Translations under genes and position numbers: made by a program | Notes under the pieces: model-generated | The model's database searches: none | What the model saw: only the letters and a program-made list of their open reading frames with translations | What the model was told of the DNA's origin: nothing | In this document: positions 44,380 to 56,660 of the stretch, piece by piece | How the letters are laid out: every line of letters begins with the position of its first letter | Numbering within the stretch: position 1 is the stretch's first letter | Assembly (NCBI GenBank): GCA_037043015.1 | Contig: CM073322.1 | Coordinates: 19,355,601-19,419,600, forward strand | Source of the DNA: Bryum argenteum | Taxonomy: Eukaryota; Streptophyta; Bryopsida; Bryales; Bryaceae | Length of the DNA: 64,000 bases | Direction: 5' to 3'

Positions 44380-45994
44380 GATAGGGTAGGCCAAGGGAGT
44401 GGCGTAGCACAGTAAAAGTATTAGTACACTACCCCAGGTGCGCAGTAAATACGGACAGGCCCGGGCCAACCCGACCCGACCCGACCCGGCGTTGCCTGTT
44501 AGTGTCCTGCCGCCATTGAGCTTCCCGAGAGAGAGAGAGAGACCCCCCCGCTTGCCCGCCCGTCCGCTCGCTCGCCCACCCGCCAGCGTGCTGCTGCTTC
44601 TTCGCATTTCGCATTCCTGCGTGCTCCGACCGTTTCATCCCGATCGCATAAGGACCCCGCACGCCCGCCTCTCACCACTTGCACTCCTCTCCTTCTTCTT
44701 CTTGTTCGCTACCTTCTTCCCATATTCCGCCAAATCCTGCATGCCCCCCCGCTGCATGTCTCGCTCTCACCATGCGAAAGAACCGTGCTGATCGAATAGA
44801 TATTTCTGATAATCTCCTCTTTGCGGACAATTCGATCCAGTTCTCGATCCAGTTCTTTTCTTGCTGTTTTTGTTGTCCGAGGTGGCGTCGACGACGACTG
44901 TGATTCTCCAGTTTTTTTTTTGCTCCTTCAGACCTGTGAGGAAGATTTGCGTTTAGGTTTCGGCATTGATATCGTGAGATACTCCAGCTTAGAGCTAGTT
45001 GTGCTCTTTTCTTGTGGTTCTTTAATTTCTGTGCAGTGTCAGTCGTGAGTTATACAATGATTTTGAGCCGTGGCGTTTGATAGGGACCGCGTAGTGTTTG
45101 TGGTTTTTCAGTTTTTAGTGTTTTCTTCAGATCTTCGTTATAGTGTGCATGCACTTTGAGAGAATTGGCTTTGGGAGAAGTGATAGTGCGTAGCGGTGTC
45201 AAGTTTCTGCAGTTGTGCATGAGGCTGTTGCTGTTCGGCTTATTGTTCCGTTCGCTTACTTAATTGTTTGCAACGAAGAAGGATATCCTCGGTGGATTTT
45301 CCTGTTCTTGCAAATTTTCGTTCACGTCATAGAATCTCTGTGGAGGACCAAAACGGTGCACTGGTCTTCTGCACAATGCAGAGCATTGTTGCGTCTCAAG
45401 GATTTAGGATATTCGGATTCCAGTTTTCACTGCAGTCAATCAGTACGCAGCGATTTCTATTGTTACTTGAGTTCACTGGAGCCTTAAACCTTGCTCTTCT
45501 ACAGAAGACCGCGTGAAAAATTGCACGCCTGAACTTTCCGGGTTCTGACGACTGGAGTCGTATGATACAATGCACGCCTGAGCTGTCTTCTACTGCTTTT
45601 TCAGAGCCATGTGTTCTCTCAGCAGCGCAGAGTGGAGTTCCACGGGTTTGAGTGCAGATATCACAGCGGGTTAGTCTTGCGAGGCTTACTGCAGCGGAAG
45701 AGTCGTTCGAAGTCACTGATCTTTGTGATTTTACGGAGCGTCCTAGCGTGCGGGTGGATCTTCAGGGGCTCGGGACAACGGTGGACCGCCTCGTCGAAGT
45801 TCTGCGCAAGGAGATGGTTTGACGGCGGCCCCCAGGTTTGGATTTCGATTGTGAAGAAGCTAGTGCTGGCCATGGGCAGCGTCAACCAGGTGCTCTTTGC
45901 ACATTACTCGGCATCAACGTCTCTGCTCTAGGCGTACCAGCCAATTATCTATTGCAACTTTCGGCAGTGTTTCGAGGAGCCTGCTGCCGCCGCG
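44380..45994 (+). promoter_or_regulatory. TPD1-like gene promoter and long 5' leader
   Basis: A GC-rich block at 44,450-44,780 with a (ga)n run at 44,528-44,543 and tandem 'cccgacccgacccgacc'. It changes to a T-rich leader with several possible upstream ORFs (e.g. 45,215-45,487). No coding match. Probably core promoter plus a 5' UTR that may contain introns. Confidence 0.4.
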
Positions 45995-47453
45995 ATGAGT
46001 GCCACAATCGTTGTCCTTTCGCATCCGCGGAAGCTACTCGTCGTCGTTCTCTTACTCGTTCTCGTCCTCTCGACGCGCTGCGGGGTCGCAGATGCAACTT
46101 CAGGTGCCACGCCGATCATCCGTTTCTGCCTCTATCTTCATTCCTACTCCACTCCGTTGTGCTGTCAATTCACTGATGGTCTTTCGAGCCATTATTTCCA
46201 GACTTAAGGCGTCTACCCAACCTGCAGTGTTTGACAGTCAGCGACGTGAACAGTAGATTTTTCATACAATTCTGGGTGAACATATGCGGGTCCAAGAATG
46301 AAATAATGCAGATCCTTCTGTTCCCTTAGAGCTTTTTCGGTGAGATATGAGAATCATACGGTGTTGTATCATTTTTGTGTTCCGAATACGATCTACAGTC
46401 TCAAGGGCGAGAATTCTGGAGTGTTGGCACTTTTTGAGATAACGCAATCTAGTACCCTGCAATACAGGATCCTTCTGGGTTAGAATTTGAATTGCATGAA
46501 CTAGCCTGTAGGGTAGGTGAACCTAAAATTGACTTCTGAATTAACGCACTCTGATCATTTCAGGTGGCGGTTCAGGTGCTCATACCTTACAGCCCAGAGA
46601 TAGCTAGTATAGCTGAAGCAATTGCCCAGAACATACATGCTGTCATTGTAGACTCGTGAATGTCCAATATATTCGCTTTCAGTTGTAGATGAATTCTCGT
46701 GTCAGTGGATTATTAACAGGTCTATGTGAATATAACTCTGAGCCGTCAGTCAGTTTTGAAACCTTATTTAGAAATTTCGGGACCAGGGTTTATCTCATTC
46801 TATTGGCGAGCGTATGTACTTATCACGTCGTGCAATCGTTGTTTCAGGTTCCCGAGGTGTAAGACTTTTGGAGGATTCGAACGTCAACAAGACACGGTCG
46901 GTTAACGACTCTCCAAGTCTTGGAGGGATTGCATCTTCTACAAGCAGAAGATCTGTGAAATATACAAATCGTAGATTACTAGATGGTGGTAAGCTACCCT
47001 CATTTCTTCATTTCTTTGAATAAAACTGTGTTTATCTGAACAGGGGACAACATGAAGCCAAATGAATGGGTATCAGATGGAAGCGACAATATAACGGGTA
47101 GATGGATTTATACGTGGAACATTGGGTTGATTGCAGAAATGTGTACAAAGTTTGACATAAGCATATTCCAAGGGCCGGGAAGCCCGCTGCCGAACGGCAT
47201 ACCAACATTTAGTGTTCAAATCTTCAACCTGTGCACAGTAGGGTGTCCGATATCCGATGTGCATGTGGCTTGTGGCTGGTTCGCATCGGCCAAACTTGTC
47301 AACCCCAAGGTGTTCAGAAGAGTAAAATACAATGACTGTCTTGTCAATGATGGCAATCCCATTCCGTATGGAGATAGCATCACATTTCAGTACGCGAATT
47401 CCTTCGCATATCAACTGAGAGTTGAAACTGCCGTCACATGTAAATGGCCATGA
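45995..47453 (+). CDS. TPD1-like secreted protein, cassette A
   Basis: Three exons (45,995-46,103; 46,848-46,988; 47,044-47,453) with GT-AG introns, all phase 1, give 219 aa. Exon 1 is a signal peptide: MSATIVVLSHPRKLLVVVLL, more Leu/Val, and a cleavage region CGVADATS. Exon 2 is a basic propeptide-like linker (YTNRRLLDGG). Exon 3 has the TPD1 domain: CTKFDISIFQGPGSPLPNGI, CTVGCPISDVHVACGWFASA, FRRVKYNDCLVNDGNPI, FQYANSFAYQLRV, with six conserved cysteines. In Arabidopsis TPD1 is the ligand of the EMS1 receptor kinase that specifies anther tapetum; in non-seed plants the family role is less defined. An optional 39-nt GT-AG segment (47,097-47,135) keeps frame whether retained or removed. Expected location: apoplast. 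Confidence 0.85.
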
Positions 47454-47904
47454 CTGCTACTTCATGAATAAAAGTAAATTTTTTTTTCGTCCCCTAAATT
47501 TGAGTACCTACTTTTAAACTGTAGAATACCCTGGTAAATTCGTAAGAAATATAAATGCTCGGTTTCAATGCGGAACTGTGGGCCTGAACCTTCTTAAGTC
47601 ACATCCAGGCGGTGGCTCGAGGAAATGTGCCCGAAAGACCACGCGAAGTCTTCTTGAGACGGCCTCGATACGATAACTGTAAATGTAAATATATTACATC
47701 TTACTAATATAACTTCTCTATTCCCTACGCACTAGATCCTTTAACTCGGACTTCATCTCGTTTTGTGCAGAATGCGACAGTCCTGACTTGTACGCTATTC
47801 TGGACACAGTCGAAGAGACTGGTCTTGTTGTGGCTTTGTAGCTCTGAAGAAGACACGGTCGTGTTAGTCTTGGGGCTTTACACTTCTTAGTTGCTCGAAT
47901 GCAG

Positions 47905-48383
47905 GGTTCGAGAGGAGGTTTAAGTCACCTGCAGACTCGCTAGACCCAGATGAGATGGTTCAGACGACCTGGTATACAAATCGACGAATCTTAGCTGCTA
48001 GTAAGTGCTTTTACTCATGAAATTCCTCCTGTAGCCAATTCCAATGCCAGGTGAATAATAAAGCTTGTGTTTTATCTGCAGATGTGTGTACAAACAAGGA
48101 TATTAGCATATTCCAGGGCCGCGATACCTCCTCAGGCATCCCGCAATACATCGTTCAGATTTCCAACACCTGCCTGTCTGACTGTGCTCCATCAGACATC
48201 CATGTGTTCTGCGGCTGGTTTGCATCCGCTTCACTCGTCAATCCCAATACATTTAAGCGGATATCGTTCAATGACTGCCTTGTTAATGGAGGGAATGCAC
48301 TTCGACATGGTGACATCATTCGGTTTGAATACTCAAACTCGTTCATGTACAACTTAAAATTCAAATCTGCCAAGTTTTGTTAA
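47905..48383 (+). CDS. TPD1-like cassette B (alternative exons 2-3)
   Basis: Two exons. 47,905-48,000 (FERRFKSPADSLDPDEMVQT, then TWYTNRRILAA, equivalent to YTNRRLLDGG of cassette A) ends at donor A|GTAAGT. 48,082-48,383 has the TPD1 domain VCTNKDISIFQGRDTSSGIP, CAPSDIHVFCGWFASASLVN, FKRISFNDCLVNGGNA, FEYSNSFMYNLKF. Six cysteines are kept. No signal-peptide exon of its own is visible between 47,454 and 47,904. The acceptor at 47,904 is in the same phase as the end of exon 1 (46,103), so splicing exon 1 to cassette B would give a 168-aa secreted protein. Alternatively it is a duplicated gene that lost its 5' end. Confidence 0.65.
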
Positions 48384-48572
48384 CATCAACGCGCTTTTTC
48401 AACGACCCTTGGTCTTCTGTACTCATACTCCCAGCGCTTTTTCATGAGGAAGTTAGTCAAGTCTCGTCGAGGGGAGTTTTCCCTCATGCGAAATGTCACT
48501 TCCTCCTTTGAGCTTTGTACCTTGTAACATTCATCCATTCAATGAAGCGCCTGTTGTGGTTCCATGCTGCAG

Positions 48573-48637
48573 ATGTGAGGAAAAGCAAAGATATTATCAT
48601 TTACGATCGTCAATTCTGTGAGACTCTAAGAATTTAA
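48573..48637 (+). pseudogene. Third TPD1 exon, truncated
   Basis: After 'catgctgcag' the frame DVRKSKDIIIYDRQFCETLR aligns to the first 20 residues of the cassette B domain exon (DVCTNKDISIFQGRDT) and then stops. The acceptor and first codons are conserved; the first cysteine and all downstream domain are lost. Confidence 0.55.
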
Positions 48638-50079
48638 ACGTGTTTTCTGACCTAAGCTAATTTCTCTTCACTTTTCCTTTTGTAACACAAGGTAGAATGC
48701 CCAAAACTGTAGCGGTACCAATTATGGAGTACTAGGCTACAGGCTGCATAATTAGGGTATCATTTTAGGAACACCTCTGAGCTAAAAAATAGCTCAAATT
48801 TGAATTTAAGTTTATCAAGCCAATTTAAATTTAAAGCTCATAGGTGTTTCTCAAAACCGCAAACGGTGTGTGTGTGTGTGTGAAAGGGGAAATAGCAAAC
48901 GTGAACTACCGACCATGAATGAATACGTGTCTCTTGCTGAGCACACAACTGATGTATTTCAACTTTTCTTATTATATATATATATATATATTTTTACCTG
49001 TTGCTGCTGGCCTGGTAATCATGCATCCTCCTGCAATTGTACACTGACTCAGATTTGTAAGATCTGTGAGAACTGAATGCCAGCCACATGAAAGAGGGAG
49101 AATGAGAAATGACTTGAGTAGCACGGCTGCTGCTGCTGCTGCTGTTGCAGCATTAGAAGTGCTCCATCAGTGACCAAGTTGGGCAACAATGAGCACACTC
49201 ATCTGACAAACATTGGTCACCATCCAGGAAGACCAAGCCAGATATCTCAAGCCGAAAAGCTGAAGGGTTCGTTGCAATCATTAACATGCAGTCTTCCAAG
49301 TCTTCTCAGAAGCTTAACACCCTCTTTCATGCTGTCCCTTCCCCTAGCTCTGCAGAAATCAAGGCATGTTCTGCCTCCCAGGAATGAGTGACTTTTTCAA
49401 TTGGGTTCTCCTCCTTGGCCTTTCTCACTGACAGGAATTCTTCATTCCAACACCTGGTAACATACCATCAGATCCAAATCATGTCTGTTTCTGGTGGTTG
49501 TTTTTTTAGAGCACAGTTCTCTCATGCATACCAAATATACACATTCTCATGCAAATGATGGTATGTCTACGAGGTTACATGTTTTGTACAAGGTTTTTGG
49601 GGACAGATCAGGAGACTACCACCCATGACAGTTCTGTTGGTAATCAGCACCATTCCTACTGAATTTGGTCAACAAGCCTGCCCCCATGCAAACATCAAGC
49701 TGGGTACTACGGTTGAAGCTCCTGAAAGAGACACATGTACCTTAGCATGATACTCATAGATCTATATGTTCCGCTTACAACGTATTTCAATATGGATGTA
49801 TGCTTCTAAGTGTATGTTTGAACATGAGACATGTTTCTTAGAGACAATTGATTGATTGAGAAACTATTTTGGAGAATTATTAATGGCCAATTCTGAAGCT
49901 TTTGTGTGTTATCTGTATGAAAGCTGCAAGATACCATGTTCAATAAGTGCACAAATCATGTAGTGGTGAGCTCGATGTGAACAATGTGCATGGATTGGAC
50001 CAAAATAATCACGTTTTTTGAACTGATCTTGGAATAGTTGAAAATTTTAGAAGTGGGAGTTTTGATAATGTGTATACAA
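48638..50079. other. Intergenic with microsatellites
   Basis: No gene recognised. (gt)n at 48,867-48,881, (ta)n at 48,974-48,990, (gct)n at 49,127-49,146. Open frame 49,170-49,391 has no motif. Confidence 0.4.
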
Positions 50080-50470
50080 ACAGTTAATAATGTTCTATAT
50101 TGTACTGTACAGTACCCAGAGGAAAGAGGAAAAAAAAGAACATATTAATCAGTGAGAGACAATTTTCTTATCAACTTTGAACATTGCCTGTGCACCCAAA
50201 AATGATGTGATTGCAAAACTGTTAAATGCGTTGCAATCACAATGAAGAGTACTACATCTTCTACACAATTGGACACATTCATCAATGAAAAAACATAAAA
50301 GATTTCAAATACAGAAATGCTTCATACAGTATTCACAAACAAGTAGTACCATTCTTTGCTTCAATTTGAACGTTCATTCTAGCATGCAAACATGTAAGTT
50401 TACAAGTTTGTTTTTTTCTTCAGATATCTACTAGAGCTATAGTTTAAACAACTCAACATATGAAGTTTAA
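50080..50470 (+). repeat. Repeat family C, copy 1
   Basis: 'ctgtacagtaccca', 'gagagacaattttcttatca', 'actttgaacattgcctgtgc' and 'ttgaacgttcattctagcat' recur at 59,784-61,380, partly inverted. Non-coding. Confidence 0.55.
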
Positions 50471-52387
50471 AATCAACGGTGGAGGAAAGAGATACAACTT
50501 CTCAAAGACAATGCATTTCTGGAGTTCAATTTTTGGACCTCAAGGAAGTACGCGGGTGGATTAAGGAAGCACCATGTGGAACTTCCTCTTGAACACAAGT
50601 GCAGACAATCTGTGCAGATTTACAAAAAAGAACAGTAGACAGATTTTTTACGCGTGCATGCAAGGCACGGATAAAACTTGAAAATGGACGGAGGCTCCTC
50701 AAATAAATAAGTTGCTAGGGAGGACCACACATGGAATGACAAAAGTTGACTACAGTAGCCCAGCACTTAATTCAATTGTGGTACTTTGTCAAAGGTACTA
50801 CATTAGTAGAAGTGATATAATCTATGGGAGAGTGGCCATAGCTAGATGAACAACACCTGATGATTAGTTGGTTATTTGTCTTCTACCATCCTGTATGTAC
50901 AAGCTAAGGCCATGTCCCATTCAAACTGATGAAACTAACTTGTCATTTGTTGGCCACTAAATGACTCATGTAAATGAGTTTTCAGTACAATGTGAAAAGA
51001 ATACCATCCAAGTTTTGCTATACAATTGTTGTTTGTTGTTCATATACTCATGACTTACAAGTACATGCATGATTGCTTCACTTTTGAACAGAGATTTTGA
51101 CTGTACTGGGTTTTTGCAAGAAGGTGAAATTAATGAGGAAGCCAAGAGCACGGACCCATGCGGACAGGGGTCTGGCACCCCAACGGAGTGTGCGCAGTTC
51201 AGAGACAGACTTGCATGTGCATGGCAGAGAAGCTCAGAAGCTTCATGATCATTCCTGACCAGTAGAAGCTCATGCTATGGACTTGTCGCACAACCTCTCC
51301 TTTGTTGGCAGACTTTGCCCTCAGGGCTCCCAGCCGGTTGCGTACAAACAGTTTCTCCAAAAAATCGAAAAATTCAATATCCCATGTCATAGCCTCGTAG
51401 GTCAGTTCGATCAGGGATGTCACGGCGTCCGGAAGTCCCGTGGACGGACATCGGACACCCGCTGGGGGGTTTTCAGAGCGTCTGTGACATAAAAGTTTTG
51501 GTATAGTCACGAGGGGTAAATGACTGTCCGAGTGCGCTGGCGACCAATCAGTAACCGAACCGAGAGGCCGACCGGCCGACCGGCCGACGGCATATGTATA
51601 ATTTCAAATTTCAAATTTTTTTGCGGGAGGGGTTCCGGTCGGCTGCCAATGGATCCTGCAATCGTTGATCCAACAGACATCAATCGGTCGGTCGGACGTG
51701 ACTAATTAGACGGCCTTGAAGATCCAACGATGGACGGCCTCTGTGATCTATCTGACGGCTATCAACCGACTACGGTCGGCTCCTCCAGGGGCTAGACGCC
51801 TCAAACTATCTTGGTTAGCATTCACCGAATCAACTTGAACGGCTACGATGTGAGCTCGTAGACGATCTAATGGCCAAAAAAAATTTAATAACGTCGTAGT
51901 AGCTACAATATACCTCCCCCGACGTTGTGTCCATCCAACGTCGTGACGTACATGGACAGATGGCCGAACGTTCACCCAAAAAACCCCAAAAGACGTCCAT
52001 TTTAACATCCCTTAGTTTGACATCTATTTATGAAACGATTAATATATTTTTGAGATATTCAATTCGATAGGTCAATGTCCGTGTCAATTTCGGTTCTTTA
52101 AAGTACCGATTCGGTTTTCTCAAAAAATTGAAAATTTCGGATTCAATACCTCTACTTGATTCAGAGCACTTACATAGTCTTTTTGTTTTGAGAAGATCGA
52201 CTAGGGTCTGGCGTACAAGGCGGGTTGCCAAAAACTATGGCCACCACTTCTATAAACAGGTCGCTTATATACTAAGGTGGCATGATCAGCAAAAATTTGA
52301 TGAAGAGCTAACAAGTATTGTTAGATCTCCTTAGACACAGTAGAATTATGCCTCCCTAAAGATCATGCAAGAGAAGCAAACAAGTAG
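50471..52387. other. Intergenic
   Basis: No gene recognised. 51,540-51,590 has a short tandem 'gaccggccgaccggccgacgg'. Opposing open frames at 51,199-51,510 and 51,277-51,492 have no motif and look like chance. Confidence 0.35.
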
Positions 52388-52645
52388 AACCCCAATTCCG
52401 TTAAAATGGCATTATTCCGGTAAAATGGCACACCTCAACTTTCTGAATTGTAGTTTAAAAACCATGTGATATAACAGAATTTTAAGGTGATATTAGGCAA
52501 AATGAGTGACAATGTATATAAAGAAGTGATATTACAGAAAAAAGTTGTGATATTACAGAATATACCATTTTATATGAGCACAAATGTAAGATCTAGTGTG
52601 ACAAAATGGCACATGGCATAGTGCCATTTTAACGGAATTGGGGTT
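52388..52645 (+). mobile_element. 258-bp MITE with GTAG duplication
   Basis: The TIR 'aaccccaattccgttaaaat' + 'ggca' at the left is matched by its complement 'tgccattttaacggaattgg' + 'ggtt' at the right. The flanks GTAG (52,384-52,387) and GTAG (52,646-52,649) form a 4-bp target duplication. The interior has internal repeats 'gtgatattacagaa'. No coding capacity; superfamily undecided. Confidence 0.85.
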
Positions 52646-52719
52646 GTAGCAAACTCTTGTAAGAATTTTTGAATCAAATTGAAATTTCAAACATTATATG
52701 TAAGTTTTTTTCCCCCATT

Positions 52720-54800
52720 GCGGATGCTTTCATCGAACATGAGCACGATGGGGAAGATAGTGAAGATGAATATTATGAGGGGGGTGGTGGTAATGAAAGT
52801 GAGGAATTACCGGACATTGACAGTGATACTGAAAGGGATGGTGGTGATGAGAATGTAAAGTCAGTCGAAAATGAATCCAAGATCAAATGGGATTATAGAA
52901 ATGAAATATGGGAACCCTCACATTTCTCTTTCAAACCTTCATCTAAGATCTTTAGTCGCCCAAAGCTGGGTTCATCTAAAGTTTTTAGGATACATTCTAC
53001 ATATAGGACCTTGCTTTCTCTATTTTTGGATTGAGGCTATGTTGACCTCTATTGTGTTAAAGACCAACGGCTATGCCTACGAGGTTGACCATGGTAGGAC
53101 ACGAGGTGGCACACAATAGAGGACATGACTAAGGCCTTTGCCACACCATCGGCAGGCCGCCCCTGCCTGCTGCCGCTGTAGCAGCGAATATCGTCTTTTC
53201 CCGTGAATTTTCTCCACTGCCGGTTGACTTCCAGGCACTAGTGCCTGGTAGTTTTCAAGTGCCTCCCATGTGCCATGTCATTGCCATGTAGATCCCAAAG
53301 CAACAACCAAAGCAAACCCAAAGCTAAAAAGTTGCTCCATGTCACTCTTGCCACTCTTCCTTCTTCCTCTCATGTGGCAACCACTTGCTCATTAGAACCA
53401 ATACGAAACTTCCATCTCACTGCCTTTCCTCCCATGTGGTATGGCCCTAAGGAAGAGCTTTTAGCCTTCATGTCTTTAACATTGTACATGGGGTTGAAAG
53501 TTTGGCCCAATCGTGAGACCTATTTGATGAAGAAATAGTTGTTTTATTGTCCCGTGATTTCTAGCATCATGACTAGGGCTAGATTTTGGGCACTAGTTTA
53601 AAAGATGTCTTCATATTAGTTAGTTAGTTATTTGTGTGGCATGCTAGAGGTGATTGTGCATATAATAAGATAAGGCAAACCCGATGGTTGGTAAATGCTG
53701 TTAGAGAACAATGCAAGTCTGCATGGTGACTTGGTAAGAATCTACCTGTAGATAAGATGATGATTTGATATCCTATTTGGCAATAATGCCTAAAAAAACC
53801 CGAGAATTTGGTTTGAAGGTGTGGTGCCTAGCCTCCTTAGTCTCAAAGTTTGTTTGGAAATTTGAGATCTATTGCGGGAAGAAAAATATGGTTGCACCTT
53901 CTGATGGCGATTAATCCCAAGTGGCACCCTTTGTTGGCGATGCTAATTTAGCTTACAATGTGGTTATCAGACTTCTTGAGAGGTCGTGGGATTTTGGGCA
54001 TTGAGTGACTGTTTATAACATTTTTACAAGGACTTTTTCCTATTTTGCCCGTGGTATGTATGCATGTGGGACTATTTGACTTAATCGAGTAGGATTGCCT
54101 TCTTTTTCGTAGAACACAACATCCTTTACAAATGTAGTCCATGGGACCATATTTTGGAGGATGCATGTAGCCGCTCAATTGTGTGTATGTGATGTGGAAG
54201 GATAAGAAAGCTGTCCTTCTCCTTTCCACAAAATCTCAGCCGAATGCAAGCGCCATCTTAGCGGGTTGTTACACTTCCTCGCCGTACTACTTTTGTACGT
54301 GAGAGAATTAAGAAATCTTCCATGTTGGTCGAATACACTACTCACATGGGTGTGGTGGACATGGCTGACCAACTACATGCATCTTAAACATGTTGGGTGC
54401 ATAGCCACAAGTGGTGGCATCGCATACTCTTTTTTGTTAGATGTTACTACTGTAGATTGTATTGCAAACTTGAACCGCCGCCAGTGCCACCAGGAGAAGG
54501 TTACTCCGATGACCCACTTGCAATCTAGGCAAGAGTTGTGTGAGGAACTTCTTGCAAATTGGACTATGTGAACTCGACAACCTTCCGACCTTCTATCGGT
54601 ATTAGAGGAGCCAGTGATTTGTTTGCTCACATACACAATTATATGTCCACTAAGTGTTGTGTGTGGAGTCTATAGGCCCCTCTATATTTGCCGTAGATGT
54701 GATGATAAGCGCATATGCTACAAACAAGGCTGTAATGCGCACTTTCATATAGATTTGATTTTGCGAGGTGAGCAATGGACACATCGTTCTTAATTTCAAG
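52720..54800 (+). pseudogene. Decayed piggyBac-like transposase (DDE_Tnp_1_7)
   Basis: Pieces of one transposase in order on the plus strand, in changing frames. Acidic N-terminus at 52,735-52,860 (HDGEDSEDEYYEGGGG, DIDSDTERD). EELLAFMSLTLYMGLKVWPN at 53,450-53,510, followed by a stop and SSIMTRARFW. PKKTREFGLKVWCLASLVSK then FVWKFEIYCGKKN at 53,790-53,895. YNIFTRTF...RGMYACGTI then LNRVGLPSF at 54,010-54,105. THMGVVDMADQLHAS then HSHKWWHRILFF at 54,335-54,435. A C-terminal zinc-ribbon-like YICRRCDDKRICYKQGCNAH at 54,680-54,740. This order and these motifs (GVDMADQL, ACGT..NR.GLP, cysteine-rich tail) are those of piggyBac/PGBD transposases. At least five stops or frameshifts; no TIR or TTAA pair located. 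Confidence 0.8.
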
Positions 54801-55029
54801 GTTAACTTACTTTATTGCATTTATTTATTTGAAACTTATTCCTATACTATATCTTTCTAACATTTATTAGGTCCTCATTTGTTACATAATTTATTTAAAA
54901 CTTTGTTTTTGTGCTAAACCCGTGTTTTGATGCATTCTACCAATATGCTAAGTTATTTATATTGTACTTCCCCCTTTTGGCATGCTTTTGCCCAATGATT
55001 ATTTTTTCCTCTCAATTTAAAATGAAACT

Positions 55030-55205
55030 CCCAGCTACTGCAGCCGAGTCCCCAACTGCCCCATCTCGAGTCTCCAAGTGCTCCATCTCGGGACCCTAGC
55101 TGCCCCAACTCAAGTCCTGAGTTACCCCGGCCCGGGTCTCCAGTTGCCTCTACTTGAGTCCTAGGTGCCCTGACTCCGGTCCTTAGCGGCAGTTGCTCGG
55201 GCCAG
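55030..55205 (+). repeat. Minisatellite, ~26-bp unit
   Basis: About seven imperfect copies of 'ctgccccaactcgagtcctc'-like units ('ctgcagccgagtccccaact', 'gccccatctcgagtctccaa', 'gttaccccggcccgggtctc'). GC-rich against an AT-rich background. Confidence 0.75.
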
Positions 55206-56199
55206 ATCCTTTACTTTTATACAAATTTAGGTACACAAAATATTCAAGTATGTACATTTATATTTATGATATAGATTTACTTATATCATGCTCCTAACAC
55301 TTTTACATGTATAGTGTAGGGTGGTTACATTCAGGTGATAAAGGCGTGTATGGCATTTGAGTGTTTTTGTTTTAAAATTTTGCAGAGAAACATAGCCATT
55401 TTAAAAAGAAGCAGCACACATGTGCAATAGATCTAGCGAGCATTTGGCGGGTGGCATCCAATTGGGTGTAGAGCGGAGAAAGGCGAGTATCAGGTAGGTA
55501 ATGCGGACATTAAGCAGGCAAGGTAGCAGGCAAGGTAGGCATCACTGCATTAGGCGGGTGTGGAGTGGCACACAACATGCATTGGGCACGGCCTCTAGGC
55601 ATTGGCTGTACGGCAGACTTGTCGTTTGGCTACGACATGGCATCAAGAGAAGGAGAGGGCTTTTAGGTTTTGTGTGATTCGGAGAATGCCGATAGTTTTG
55701 AGCCCAGATGGTCCAATTTGAGCAACTGCTTTGAAGCTGCTGCAGTAAGGTCTACATTTATGTACTAACATAGTACCGTTGAAGTAGGTAGACCCGCGGC
55801 TTGGACGTGGTCATATGATCTTTGAGTTTTGTCACATGGATGCCGTCTCATCAAAGTGGGTTCTTTAGCCAAGGAGAGGTCATAACTGTATCACATACTA
55901 TATTGGATATTTATAGAATGTTTTCATAACTACACCACCTATTTTAGCTATACATTTTTGATTTGGAAGATGGGTCAGAGGTACAAAGGAAGGGACATAG
56001 TATTACTTAGCTGCCCTCTTCTTCTAATTTGCACCTATAGAAATTTCTAACAATTCGAGATCTTAAAATTTTTGAAAAATAATTGCACCAAAAATTTGAG
56101 AATCCAAATAAGCACCTTGTCTCCGTTCACTTTCTTAAAAAGCACCTCATACTTGGCATGAGGTTATGTGAGTTTTTTATAATCATAGCTCAAAGCTTG
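55206..56199. other. Intergenic
   Basis: No gene recognised. 55,500-55,560 has a short 'aggcaaggtagcaggcaagg' repeat. Confidence 0.35.
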
Positions 56200-56660
56200 G
56201 TTTTAGACCTTCTTGAAGGAAACAATTTGCATGAAGGTTCTAAAAGCAAAATGAACTTCTGAAATTTTACATGGTTGTACTCAACTTAGTTTCCTACATG
56301 AAAAAAAAATATAGGCAACATATTTGAAGTACCAATCATCAAGCCTCCCTTTGCACTACGTAGACAATGCCTCTCGGACAAGGCCAAAAAAACTTTTGCA
56401 CAAACCTTGGACGTTACAACCTTCCAAATGACAAACATCCAACGATCAAAAATTGAACCAATTCTTTAAAACTAAGTTAGGTACAAGATCCTACAGTTAG
56501 AAGTAAGATCTTTTTTATTTTATTATTTTTTTTAAAAAATGATTTTATATTATATATATTTTTTACTCATACCCTCGACAAGGCATAGTGATAGAAAAAG
56601 GCGGTTTTGGATTCTAAAGCCTCCAAAAACACAAGGAACTTTACGAGTTAAGGCTACATG
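56200..56660 (+). repeat. Repeat family B, copy 3
   Basis: 'ccaaaaaaacttttgcacaa', 'ccttggacgttacaaccttc', 'acatccaacgatcaaaa', 'taggtacaagatcctacagt', ending 'actttacgagttaagg'. Same order as at 17.7 and 24.0 kb, with a (ta)-rich insertion. Confidence 0.55.
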
